Assembly (NCBI GenBank): GCA_007922195.1
Contig: ML681971.1
Span: forward strand, 2,879,167-2,943,166
DNA: 64,000 bases
Direction of reading: 5' to 3'
Source of the DNA: Podocnemis expansa
Taxonomy: Eukaryota > Chordata > Testudines > Podocnemididae
The translations under genes were made by a program, and so were the position numbers. The notes beneath the pieces were generated by a model, which was not told where the DNA came from, did no database searches, and saw only the letters and a program-made list of their open reading frames with translations. Positions 1 through 10,199 of the stretch are shown piece by piece; position 1 is the stretch's first letter; every line of letters starts with the position of its first letter.

Positions 1-870
1 GTCCTTTACTTAGTCTGTGAAGTGCTATATATATCTGGGGTTATGCAAATAACCAGTTTTTTTCTGTTACCTTTAAAGAAATAAGAATTGTGGGTTGCGA
101 AGCGGAAGAAAGAGTAGAACATCTTTGGATAATTCTATTTTATATCATGAATCACATCTGTAACATTTTTTGTCTGTAAACGAAGAGCTGGATTTGCCGG
201 GTTGGGTTTATTTTGTATTTCCATTTATAAGTGCCCTCAGCCTTTTACACAGTCTCTCTTTCTAATAAAATCAGCCATTAAAAAAGGCTCCAATTCATGA
301 GTAGAAACGAATCTAAAGCTTTCTCTTGGCATCTCCAACTGTAATTAGGCTCTGTTGTGTTTAGTTGAGAAAGGACAACAAGATCTTGGGTGCATGGAGA
401 ATTTAAAGAACTTCTCTAGCACTAGAAAAATAATTTAAAATCAAACTTTATTGTTCTTAAAGCAGCAGGTCCTGAGAGTAGGGGACAAGGTGTATTCTAT
501 AGGTCATTCTAATATAATGCATAATGACACTTTCTGAGATTATGTAATCGTTTATTAGGGATAGTTATTTAACCATATAAATTGGAACAGCTTCATTTTT
601 GGACTGTGAAAAATTGACTTTTTTATTGGGTATCATCTCACATCAGTTTTAACTATTATTTTTAAATAAAAATGGGAAAACCAGTGTTCTAGCAGTGCAT
701 TTAAAATAGACATCAAGGTTTTCATCATAAACCTTTATTTTCAGACTGGCATCACTTTGGTACTACTTACCGCTCTTTGCATTTGTAGTAGTTACCACTA
801 ATCAAATTTAATGTTTAACCCTGAGACACCCAACAAGATGCTTTTTACTTTTAAAAAAGGTAGCAAGAAA
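1..870. other. No recognisable gene
   Basis: AT-rich sequence with short homopolymers. I see no open frame with family features, no splice-bounded exon and no repeat boundary that I recognise. It precedes a Penelope-like fragment whose 5' limit is uncertain by tens of bases. Confidence 0.5.
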
Positions 871-879
871 ACTGGTACA

Positions 880-1772
880 CAGACTGTATAATGTTGGCAC
901 AGCAGGGAAAGGCAGAAACATGTATGGAATTTCCACTTGACTATTAAACTTAGCTTGGAACACTCCACACAGGAGATCCACTTTCTGGACACTATAGTAC
1001 AAATTAGGGATGGACACACAAATACCACCCTATACCGAAAACCTGCCGATCAGTACAGTTACCTACATCCCTTAAGCTTTCATCCAAAACACCACAGGAT
1101 CTACTGTCTGTAGCCAAGCTGTAAGATATAACCACATTTGCTCTGATGCCTCAGATGGATACCTTCAGGATCTCTATGAAGTGTTCTTAAAACTACAGCA
1201 CCTACCACTGGATGTGTGTTTTTTTTTTTTTTAAATAAAGACAGGCGGGTGCCCCAAAGTCGTCTACTACAGGAGAAGCCCAAGAATGAAAACAACAGAA
1301 TGCCATTGGTCATCACCTACAACCCCCAAGTCAGACCTCTACAACACTTCATTTAAGGATCTACAGCAGGGGTCTCAAACTCAAGTCATGAGGGTTGTAT
1401 GAGGACTAGTACATTAGCCCGAGGGCCGCACCACTGAAACCTTTTCATACAATGATATTGCAAATATTGGTGACAATAGTGCCATTGCGGGCCACAAGAA
1501 ATAGCTTTAAGGGTCGCCTGCAGCCAAGGGGCCATGTGTTCGAGACCCCTGATCTACAGCCTATTTTAAAAGATGACCACTCACTCAGTCAAGCCTTGGG
1601 AGACGGACCTCTCCTCGCCTACAGACAGCCCCCTAACCTTAAACAGATACTCATCGGCAACTACAGACCTAACAACAGAAGCAGTAAAGCAGGCACATTC
1701 CTCTGCAACAAATCATGTTGCCAGCTTTGCCCACATATCTGCACAAAAGACACCATCATAGAACCTAATCAA
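880..1772 (+). mobile_element. Penelope-like element fragment (RT C-terminal part and Cys-rich linker)
   Basis: This is a decayed piece of a Penelope-like retroelement. Read on the + strand in pieces, 970-1115 gives FLDTIVQIRDG, TTLYRKPADQYSYLHP and SFHPKH, the conserved stretch after the RT catalytic core. Bases 1300-1350 give PLVITYNPQVRPL, and 1560-1770 give SLSQALGDGPLLAYRQPPN followed by a Cys cluster (CNKSCCQLCPHIC). In this family the cluster lies between RT and a GIY-YIG nuclease domain. The RT active site and the GIY-YIG domain are both missing, and stops and frameshifts are frequent. A hAT-like element at 1367-1551 interrupts it. The 3' side runs into a foldback repeat. Confidence 0.75.
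1367..1551. mobile_element. hAT-like non-autonomous element with perfect 8-bp TSD
   Basis: The ends are inverted: CAGGGGTCTCAAACTCA on the left and a segment ending GAGACCCCTG on the right. The 8-bp direct repeat ATCTACAG flanks it at 1359-1366 and 1552-1559. Length is 185 bp with no coding capacity. It sits inside the Penelope-like fragment, between codons that otherwise read K-D-L-Q and P-I-L-K, so the insertion point is exact. A related copy lies at 54781-54982. Confidence 0.9.
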
Positions 1773-2275
1773 ACCAGAGTAACAAATTTATTTATCGCAT
1801 GAGATTTTGTGGGAGAAAATCCCACTTCATCAGATGCTTTGAAGAAGGGGGAACTTACAGAATGGGAGGAAAGTAAATTCAAGCGTGTGAGAGTCATGGG
1901 ATCAGGTCACACTGTAACAGCAAATCAAAGCAGTTGTTAAGATTCAAACACTGGGAAACAGCACATGTGCTTTGATTTTCAGTATGACCTGATCCCATCT
2001 CTTACACTTGTCTGCATTTATTTTCATTCCGTTCTGTAAGTTCCCTCATCTTCAAGAGAAGCAAAGAGTTGCTGTGTCTCACAAATAAATTAATTAAATA
2101 AAATTCTTAATCTTTTGGTTCTCCAAGACTACTTGCTTCTTTTGCTGGACTGGTCTAACATGGCTGCCCCTTTGGAACCTATCCTCAAAGCATCTGACAA
2201 AGCGGGATTTTCTCCCGTGAAAGCTTATGTAATAAATAAATTTGCTAGTCTTTAAGTCCCATAGGACTCCTTGCT
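1773..2275. repeat. Long-form palindromic foldback repeat
   Basis: Two outer arms carry the family motif (taacaaatttatttatcg and gagattttgtgggagaaaa near 1775-1830; its complement near 2200-2260). Two inner arms are also complementary: the one at about 1850-1915 matches the reverse complement of about 1980-2045, including GGGATCAGGTCA. Most other copies in the window lack the inner arms. No protein frame is present. It is probably a TIR-type non-autonomous DNA element. Confidence 0.7.
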
Positions 2276-2433
2276 TATGTATGAAATATGTACTTGAATA
2301 GGATACAACAATATGCCATCATATCTGCATTTCTGGGCTTTGGCTTTTAGTCAGTTATTTTTAAAAACATATTTTCACAAAAAAAGCTACATGTTCCCCA
2401 TATACAATGGTTAAATCACTATCTGTAAGTAAC

Positions 2434-2614
2434 ATTTCTTCGCTGAGCAGTGGCCTCGCTGCTCCACTATAGGTGCATGGCTGCGCCCGCACCCAGCTGC
2501 GGAGATTCTTATCGCAGAACCCAAGGGGGGGCGCACGCGACCAAAGGGCGCGCTGCCAGCTTCCTGCCTTTTGGCATGCGCACGCCCCCTGTCCACCCAT
2601 CAGTTCCTTCTTAA
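2434..2614 (+). repeat. DIRS copy A left inverted terminal repeat
   Basis: It begins ATTTCTTCGCTGAGCAG and contains GCTCCACTATAGGTG and GGAGATTCTTATCGCAGA. It is complementary to the right ITR at 8183-8380, but lacks the extra outer segment of roughly 30 bases found on the right end. The first 42 bases are complementary to the first half of the ICR at 8009-8050. Unequal ends of this kind are typical of DIRS. Confidence 0.85.
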
Positions 2615-2817
2615 TCGCCGCTTACTCAGCACGGAGTTCACCAACTCCTCAGCCCTTCAGTTATTGAATAGTGTTGTAGTTATAGTTGAGTTCTGAGTGA
2701 GTTAGTTAGATAGTACTCAATAGTTTTACCTCTTAAAAAAAAAAAACAAAAAAACAAAAAAACCCCCAAAACAAAATTGGAAAATGAAAGTAAGAAGAAA
2801 TCTCCTCAGCTGCCGCA

Positions 2818-5006
2818 ATGCCGACAGCTTTGGGTTTTAAGCGGTGCGCTGATTGCAATGACCCAATGCCTGCCTCTGACGGGCATGAAAAATGTATTAA
2901 GTGTCTGGGCGAAGAGCATTTAGCCCACTCCTGCCCTCATTGTAATAGCCTCAAATCCAGGGCAAGAAAGGAGAGGAGTAGGAGACCGAAACTCCTCTTG
3001 ATGGAGGAAGCCCTCCAGCTAGCATCGGAGCTCGGCAAATTGCCGCTCAGGGACACAGCCCTGAAGCGAGCCTCAGCGTCCTCCTCACTGGTGGCAATGA
3101 AGAAAAATAAGTCTGGCCATGGCTGCATGGGGTCTAGAGAGGCTACAGGTTCCTCCAAAAAACCCCACAGGGCAAAGATTCCTCCCTCTAGCTCTGCGGT
3201 AGAGCGAGGGTCTCAGGCGGCACACAGCGGCTCTGTGCTGACCTCACAGCTCCCGTCCTCGGCACCGCCTCCAACTGTCATTTCCCCTGTGCCGCCAACG
3301 GCCCCAACAGCAGCCACGGTGCGTGTCAGCATCACTGCTACGATCTCCAGAGCACCGCTGACCATGATGACGGCCACTGCGCCGTTGTTCTCGGGGCAGA
3401 GCATTTTTTATTGGCGCCTACAGCATCCTTGCCCCGCTCACTCCGTGTGCCAATTACTCAAGCGCCAGGGTACCCCCACTTGTCAGTACCAGTTCAGCAG
3501 CTGTCGGTACCACAGCCTTCACATGCCCCCACTCCGGTACCGCTGTCTAGCATGCCAGCGCAGGGGATAGAGCAGCGGGATTTGGGCTCTAGCCAGTCTC
3601 TTCCCCATAAACATAGGAGAAAGTCTAAGCACTGTTTGAGGGAGGAGTTCTCTTCTGGTTCCTCACCTGACTTCTCCCCTATTTATGGTATACAGCCTTA
3701 AGGGGATGATGACCGATCAGATTTTTCCTCTCTCTCCAACCAGCAATCTAGTTATGATTCTAATGGGGACACTCCGACCAATGCTAATCTGCCTCAACAA
3801 GCAAACACTGCTCCTCAACAGCCACAGTCATGGCCCTGGGCAAACATCCCGTGGTACCCCTTTCCTCAGCAGGGGATATCCTGGCCATCATGGCCAAGTT
3901 GGATAGCATACGCACAGGTGCCAACCCAAATGCAAGGCATTCAGGGGTCCGAAGTGCCAGTAGCGTTGCTCCAGGAGGGACAAAAAAAGCCATACATTGG
4001 TCATATTCCCCAACGCATGGTTCCTGAGGAGGACTCTCAGCCTCGGACTGATGATGCTAGGCAATTCCAGGAGCTGTTTAAGAGGGTAACTGTGACTTTG
4101 GATATGCCAGATGAATCAATGCCTACTTCCAAACATAGGCTTTATAGGATTTTACAGTCAACCACGTCGTCCAAAGTGTCACTCCCTATGGACGAGGGCA
4201 TTATGGAGCTGGTGACGTCTGTATGGCAGGCTCCTGCCTCGGCACCACCCAACAACAGGAAGGCAGATAAAAAAAATATTTTGTTACACCAACTAATAAT
4301 GAGTTCCTTTTTTCACATCTGCAAGTGAACTCATTAGTGGTCGATGCAGCAAATCAAAGACTCAAACAAGCCCATAATAGGTCTACCCCCGCTGACAGGG
4401 AAGACAAAAAGATGGACCTCTTGGGAAAGAAGATCTATACATCTGCTGCGTTGCAGTTAAGGATAGCCAACAATGCTGCTCTTAACAAATTACAGTCATG
4501 ACAACTATTCGAAATTTACAGGTTTTATTAGCTTGATTTCAGAAGACAGGAGAGGGTTACAGTGTGCTTATTCAAGAGGGTTTCTTGATCTCCAGGACAG
4601 CTCTGCAAGCAGCTCTGGATATGGTGGGCGTAGCAGCCAGGACCATAGGTTCTGCGGTGGTGCTTCGATGATCTTCCTGGTTACATGCGGCCGCGCTCCC
4701 CGGGCAACTCCAGTCGATCATAGAGGATCTTCCTTTGATAAGAACAAGCTGTTTGGGGAGAAAACCGATGAGATCATGCACTCTTTGAAGGATTCAAGGG
4801 CAACCCTCCAGACGCTAGGCATTCAAGCACCGACACCGAGGTTCAGGTATAACAACAGGTATCAGACTAATTCAAGCAACAGATACTCCTACCAACAACG
4901 TAGGAGATTTGATAATCCACGTCCAAGAAATCCCAACACACGACGTAGACAGAATGTGCAATCTTCATCTAATGTGCAGCCCTTGGGTGCTAAGCAGCAC
5001 TTTTGA
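2818..5006 (+). pseudogene. gag: DIRS copy A gag, frameshifted
   Basis: Gag is the nucleic-acid-binding structural protein of DIRS particles. It starts at ATG 2818 (MPTALGFKRC). The N-terminus has paired cysteines and a histidine (CADC, CIKC, HSCPHC), a zinc-binding pattern, followed by a basic stretch (KSRARKERSRR). The middle is rich in Ser, Pro, Thr and Ala. A conserved block near 4060 reads RQFQELFKRV. The C-terminus from about 4850 is rich in Asn, Tyr and Arg. The frame shifts near 3400 in a T run, has TAA at 3699, and shifts again around 4260-4480. The last frame stops at 5006. A poly(A)-rich stretch at 2736-2775 precedes the start. Confidence 0.8.
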
Positions 5007-5029
5007 AAGCTTGGTCAAGGGTTCGTCTG

Positions 5030-6960
5030 GCTATTCGACAACGAATGATAGCAACTATATAACACACCTGCTTTACTATTTAAAAATAGACTAGCCCCAT
5101 TTCTGCACTGATGGTCTTCCATCACAAAGGACAGATGGGTGCTGGAGCTCATTGACACCGGCTATTTAATTCAATTCTCATCTAAACCTATTCCAAAATC
5201 CCCTTCCCCTTCCCTCTTCAGGGACCCCACTCACATACAATTGTTACGGGAGGAGATCTGCACCCTACTGAATATCGGGGTGATTGAGGAAGTTCCCATC
5301 TAGTTCAAGGGAAAGGGCTTCTACTCCCGATATTTTTTGACACAGAAGAGGATGGGGGGGTTGGAGGTCGATCTTAGATCTGAGAGGCCTCAACAAATTT
5401 ATCACAGTCAAGATGTTTAAAATGGTAACCCTGTCAAACATTCTTCCTTCTTTAGAACAAGACGATTGGCTGGCGTCCCTCGACCTAAAAGATGCCTGCT
5501 TCTATATCTCCATACATCCTGCACACAGGAGATTTCTATGGTTTATTTTCCAAGATTACCATTATTAATTCAATGTACTCTCTTTTGGACTATGTACAGC
5601 CCCCAGGGTTTTCTCGAAAGTTATGGCATCAGTAGTAGCTTGCATGCAAATTCAGGGGATAATTATTTTCCCTGACTTGGATGAATTCCTGTTGAAAGCA
5701 CGGTCGTTCTCAGAAGTCCGAAAGGCAGTGGAATTCACGGAGCAGTTTTTCCTATATTTGGGGCTCTCAATCAACTACAAAAAATCCTCTCTTCAACCGG
5801 TACAGGAGCTACAATTCCTAGGCGCAAACATTCATACTCCCTCCTGCAGGGTGTTTCTCACAAATGAATGAGTAGTAGTGATACAAAGTCTCATAAAAAG
5901 CATACTTCCTTCTCCCACAGTTACAGTGCTTAAATGTATGTAGCTCCTGGGCCACGTGGCGGCAGCTATGTATCTGGTCCAGATTTCATATGAGACACTT
6001 GCAAATGTGGTTCCTGAGGAATTTCAAACCTCACCAGCATTCGAGGCACCATATCCTATCTATGCCACAGCCCATAAAGGAGAATCTGTTATGGTGGACC
6101 CTACCGGCAAACCTTCAACGGGGGGGTTCCTTTCTCTCAGCAAGCTCCCGCTCTTCTGCTCATAACCGACGCCTCCCTTGCAGGATGGGGAGCACATCTG
6201 GGGGGTCAGACGGTGCAGGGGAAGTGGTCACACACCGAGAGCCTCTTGCATATAAATCTTCTCGAGTTACATGCAATAAGGAACGCTTGTCGTCATTTCC
6301 TATACCTCATAGAGGGGAAGAGCATAAAGATATTAACAGACAGCATAGTGGCAATGCACTATGTCAACCGGCAAGGGTGCACTCACTCCCAGTCTCTATG
6401 TGCAGAGGCCCTCAAGCTGTGGGACTGGGCCATATGTCATGGAGTCCAGCTAGAGGCAATATACTTACCTGGCACGCTCAACACGATGGCAGATGCGCTG
6501 AGCAGGCATTTTGCAGAACCTCACAAGTGGGAGTTAGACGACATGATCCTAGCGGACATATTTCATTGATGGGGTCAGCCCGCGATAGATCTATTTGCAA
6601 TACAGAGCAACAAGAAATGCGCTTCATTTTGTTTGAGGGCAGGCCTTGGTCACAGCTCTCTAGGAGACACGTTTCTAGTGAAATGGCAGCATATTCTCCT
6701 CTACGCTTTTCCTCTGATTCCCATGATCTCCAAGCTGATCCACAAGATGAAGCAGGACAAGGCAATGCTTATATTAATTGCTCCCGCATGGCCCAGACAG
6801 ACATGGTATTCCTCCCTCATCCAAATGTCAGTAGCAACACCGATCACCATTCCACTCATTCTGAGTCTGCTCACGCAGAACAAGGGCAAAATTCGACATG
6901 CATACCTGAGCAAGCTCCATCTAACTGCTTGGCTCCTAGATGGTTCAACGACATGGAACA
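5030..6960 (+). pseudogene. pol: DIRS copy A pol: RT, RNase H, methyltransferase-like
   Basis: The RT domain is recognisable from SLDLKDACF near 5480, FGLCTAPRVFSKVM near 5590 and the active-site region at 5674-5685, which reads DLDE where copy C reads YLDD. Copy A has therefore lost the catalytic motif. RNase H follows: TDASLAGWGAH near 6165, LLELHAIRNA near 6260, ILTDSIVAMHYVNRQG near 6330 and ADALSR near 6490, giving the D-E-D-D set. Next comes a segment with DLFAIQSNKK, a YAFPLIP block and LILIAPAWPRQ, matching in layout the Dam-like methyltransferase region described in DIRS. Stops include TAA near 5568, TGA near 5869 and TGA at 6567. Confidence 0.82.
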
Positions 6961-6969
6961 ACGATGCTC

Positions 6970-7992
6970 GGACCCGTGTAAAGCACATGTTAATAAATAG
7001 TAGAAAGTCGACGACCAGAGTTATTTACCTACAAAAATGGAAGAGATTCGCTGCATGGTGTCAGGAACATCACCTCTCTCCACGGTCCGCGCATGTCCCG
7101 GAAGTGCTCGAGTATCTCCTTGACCTGAAAGAGAAGGGATTAGCTATAACTACTATTAAGGTTCATTTGGCAGCCATGTCAACTTTCCACGAGTCGGTAG
7201 AAGACTCGTCCTTATTTTCTCACTGCATTGTGAAACGCTTCATGGAGGGTCTTCATAACATTTACCCAGACATTAGACCCCTGGTACCTCTGTGGGACTT
7301 ATCCTTAGTTCTGAGATCCCTCACTAGGCCACCCTTTGAATCGATGGCATCTTGCTCCCTGGTACAGATGTCAATGAAGGTTGCATTTTTAGTGGCAATA
7401 ACATCGGCTAGGCGAGTGGGAGAAATAGCAGCACTCATGGCTTGTCCCCCCCCTTCACCATATTCACGAAGAGGCCGCATCCCAGGTTTACCTAAAGTCT
7501 CTTTGAGTTTTCATATCAACCAGACAATTCACCTCCCAGTCTTCTGTCCAAAACCACATAAGACCCATGCAGAAGCAGCACTGCATATGCTAGATGTCAA
7601 AAGGGCTATAGCCTACTATATAGACAGAACGAAGACTTTTAGGAAAACGCCAAGACTGTTCGTCTCGGTTACGGAACAGTCTAGAGGTGATCCAATTTCC
7701 AAACAGAGTCTTCCTAAGTGGATATCTGTGTATTCGCATGGTTTACAAGAAATATGGCTCCGAGCCACCACATTATATTAGAACTCATTCCACCAGAGCA
7801 GTCTCCAGTTCCACGGCATTCCTCCACAATGTCCCAATTGTAGACATTTGTAGGGCAGCTACGTGGGCGTCCGCTGATACCTTCATAAAACATTATGCGA
7901 TTGACAAAGATGCCTCTAGTGATGCATCGGTGGGCCTTGCGCTGCTTAGCACAGCCACAAAGGGTAGATCTGAACACCCCTCCACCATTTAG
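6970..7992 (+). pseudogene. DIRS copy A tyrosine recombinase, nearly intact, one frameshift
   Basis: The YR cuts and rejoins DNA through a tyrosine and inserts the circular DIRS intermediate. The N-terminal core-binding part runs from RVKHMLINSRK (6976) through VLEYLLDLKEKG. The catalytic part has the first Arg in SARRVGEIAAL (7404-7436), HSTR at 7785-7796 and the nucleophile Tyr at 7894-7896 in FIKHYAID. All recognisable catalytic residues survive. One frameshift lies between about 7730 and 7775, just before HSTR. It is fused in frame downstream of the RNase H and methyltransferase part, so the family probably makes one long pol protein. The end at TAG 7990 lies about 15 bases before the ICR. 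Confidence 0.88.
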
Positions 7993-8008
7993 AATACTGC
8001 TTGGTAGT

Positions 8009-8116
8009 CACCTGTAGTGGAGCAGTGGGGGACACTGCTCGACGAAGAAACGGAGGTTACTCACCTTTTGGTGCAGTAGCCGTGGTTCTTTAAGGTGTGT
8101 GTCCCAGCACTGCTCC
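8009..8116 (+). repeat. DIRS copy A internal complementary region
   Basis: The first half, 8009-8050, is the reverse complement of the left end (2434-2476). The second half, 8051-8116, is the reverse complement of the right end (about 8313-8380). The two halves meet at GACGAAGAAA-CGGAGGTTAC, which is the sequence expected from joining the two element ends in a circle. In DIRS the ICR is thought to guide completion of the unequal ends during reverse transcription. Confidence 0.9.
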
Positions 8117-8182
8117 ACTTCCCACCCGCCTCCCCTCTACTTCAGAGTACTCCTCTTTATTTAGCGGTGCTCCGTGGTAGAG

Positions 8183-8380
8183 AAGGAACAGATGGGTGGG
8201 TGGGGGGGCATGCACGCTCCAAATGGCGGGAAGTTGGCTGTGGGGGGGGGGCCCCCCGGACTCTGCGATAAGAATCTCTGCAGCTGGGTGCAGGTGCAGC
8301 CACACACCTATAGTGGAGCAGTGCAGGGACATGCATCTTGAAGAACCACGGCTACTGCCCCAAAAGGTGAGTAACCTCTG
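8183..8380 (+). repeat. DIRS copy A right inverted terminal repeat
   Basis: It is complementary to the left ITR from about GAAGGAACAGATGG to GAACCAC, then extends with CGGCTACTGCCCCAAAAGG and GTGAGTAACCTCT, which the left end lacks. The same outer segment recurs, inverted, in the ICR. A G run in the middle (about 8240-8260) differs in length from the left copy. Confidence 0.85.
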
Positions 8381-8383
8381 TAT

Positions 8384-9985
8384 TTTAAGTAATTGTAAAA
8401 TATTTGTTAGATATTGTGCACAAATATAAACGGATTGTATCTACAGAAGCAACATTTTAGCAATATAATTTTATAGAGACATGCATATGAGATTTTTAAT
8501 ATATTTTCTGTAGCATAGCTGACATGTTGAGGTGGACTTCTGGGCTTGTATGGGATCCTACTGCAGATGAGCCTCTGCACTGAATGTTGGTGGGCACCTA
8601 CAGGCTGGACGCAGGTTCAGGGCTAAGTGCTAAGTTTCAGGTTTCCAAAGAGTGGATTTTCAGGAAAAATTAAGATATTTTTAGGATATAATTCTTACCA
8701 TTTTCATTTGACAGTGATGACTGATTAGCTTTTCAAGGATCTTTGAATTCATTTTTAAAAATTATCTAATAATTTGAGAGGAATCATGAAAAAGCTTCAG
8801 GCTGTTGTCATACTTAACTCCTCATAGAACCAAACCTCCTTTCAAATTATGTTCTTTTTTAAGGCGATTGGCAAAAAACAACTGATGCCTGACTTGCTTA
8901 TTTTCTGAGAAAACATCCTAAAGCTTAGGTTGGAAGAAGTCATAGATTTTAAGAACATCTTATAGTTGTTTGGCCATTCTAGTAATTTTATTTTAAATGT
9001 TTGCTTAGGTGCCCAGGAAAAATGTAAGAATTTAATGCGTATTATAATACAAGGCCTGTATCTAGTCTTATTGTTTTTCATCATTTTCTTCCCCAAGGAT
9101 GTAAACTGTGTTCTTAAATTTTAAGAGTTTATGGGTCTTCTCAAGTCTCTTTCCCTGCCCCCCCCTTCTAAAAAATTGGAGTTTTCATTTTCTTTGTGTG
9201 CATTAGGGATTCTGTGTGTGTCGTTTTTTGTGCCATTGCCTGTTTGTGTGCTACTAGTCAGCTCTTTACTACTCCTGATGCAAAGTGGAAAATTAGTAAA
9301 TAGGGAGATCAGAAATGGCAAAAAAACCTCCGTTTTTGCTACTTTTCTATAGTTCTCTAGTAAATACTAGCATAAAATCAGAAGCTTGTCATATTGACAG
9401 ACCTTTTCTATACCTTAGTTAATTTGCTTAGCGCACTCTCACGCACCCCCCCCCCACACCCCCACCCCCCACCTCAGATCTGATTCGACTCCATTTTTGG
9501 TAGATGTCTTCTCAGACAGATTCTGATTGTAATTTTAGAGTGACGGGTAAGTGTTTTGCACCCAAAAAAGCAGCCATAATTTTACGTCTTGTTTTGGATG
9601 TTATTCAGCTAGCTTTTGCTATAAAGGGTTGTTCTAATCCTGTTTCTGATATTTTTGTTGCCTGACGAGCAGAGGAATGTTTGAGGCCCTCAGCTGGGGG
9701 CTGGTGAAGGCTGTTAGCCGTCAATAGCAATGAGAGTTGGGCTGTGATTGGAGAAGAGCTGTAACAGTACTGTGTATTGGACCCAAAAGTGGTAGTAGCT
9801 GAGCATTTTTTTCCCTTAGGATGAGAAGAAGTAATTTACATATGATATAATACAGACTAGTATTGTGAAGTTCTAGCAGACTCAAGCTCACTTTATGCAA
9901 TTTTATTTGCCTGAGAAATTGATTTTCTTTTGGTACATCTCGAACACTGAGGACCTGTTTTACAAAGAATTACTGTACATCTGAT
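8384..9985. other. No recognisable gene; short C-rich tract
   Basis: Unique-looking AT-rich DNA. A C/A-rich low-complexity tract lies at about 9443-9473. The short open frames here lack any family feature. I see no repeat that I can name. Confidence 0.45.
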
Positions 9986-10199
9986 CAAGTTCCAAGGGGA
10001 CAGCTGTGTTAGGCTAGTTCAGCAAAAGTGGCAAGGAGTCTTGTGGCACTTCAAGACTAACAGATCTATCTATCGCATGAGCTTTTGTGGGAGAAAATCG
10101 CACTTCATCAGACAAAGATTTTCTCCCACAAAAGCTCATGCAATAAATAAATCTGTTAGTCTTGAAGTGCCTCAGGACTCCTTGCTTCTTTTGCTGTAC
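9986..10199. repeat. Foldback repeat, near-perfect palindrome
   Basis: The left arm contains TTGTGGCACTTCAAGACTAA and GAGCTTTTGTGGGAGAAAAT. The right arm from about 10110 carries their complements in reverse order. The arms meet at CATCAGACAAAG (10106-10117). The outer left end reads AGTTCCAAGGGGACAGCTGT, the terminal motif of the family. The transcript would form a hairpin of about 90 bp. Confidence 0.8.

Larger units (their letters stand above)
2434..8380 (+). mobile_element. DIRS retrotransposon copy A, full length, decayed
   Basis: This is a tyrosine-recombinase retrotransposon of about 5.9 kb. Order: left ITR, gag, RT - RNase H - methyltransferase-like - YR, ICR, right ITR. No long direct terminal repeats and no DDE integrase are present. 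DIRS elements are known to integrate a circular DNA with their YR. The left end reads ATT-TCTTCG and the right end reads AACCTCT-GTA. Gag and RT carry frameshifts and stops and the RT active site is changed, so this copy cannot act on its own. It shares about 85-90% by eye with copy C at 57883-63801. Confidence 0.92.

Noticed and set aside
3213..3404. Minus-strand frame within gag
   Set aside because: Shadow of the Ala/Pro/Thr-rich gag sequence.
6478..6988. Minus-strand frames of 95 codons in DIRS copy A (and 61898-62333 in copy C)
   Set aside because: Shadows of the conserved pol frame on the opposite strand; no independent motif.
2434..8380. LTR retrotransposon or endogenous retrovirus
   Set aside because: No direct long terminal repeats, no protease or DDE integrase, and a tyrosine recombinase with ITRs and ICR instead.
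9443..9473. C-rich tract as a CRISPR or regulatory array
   Set aside because: Simple low-complexity sequence without repeat-spacer structure; a CRISPR is not expected in a vertebrate genome.
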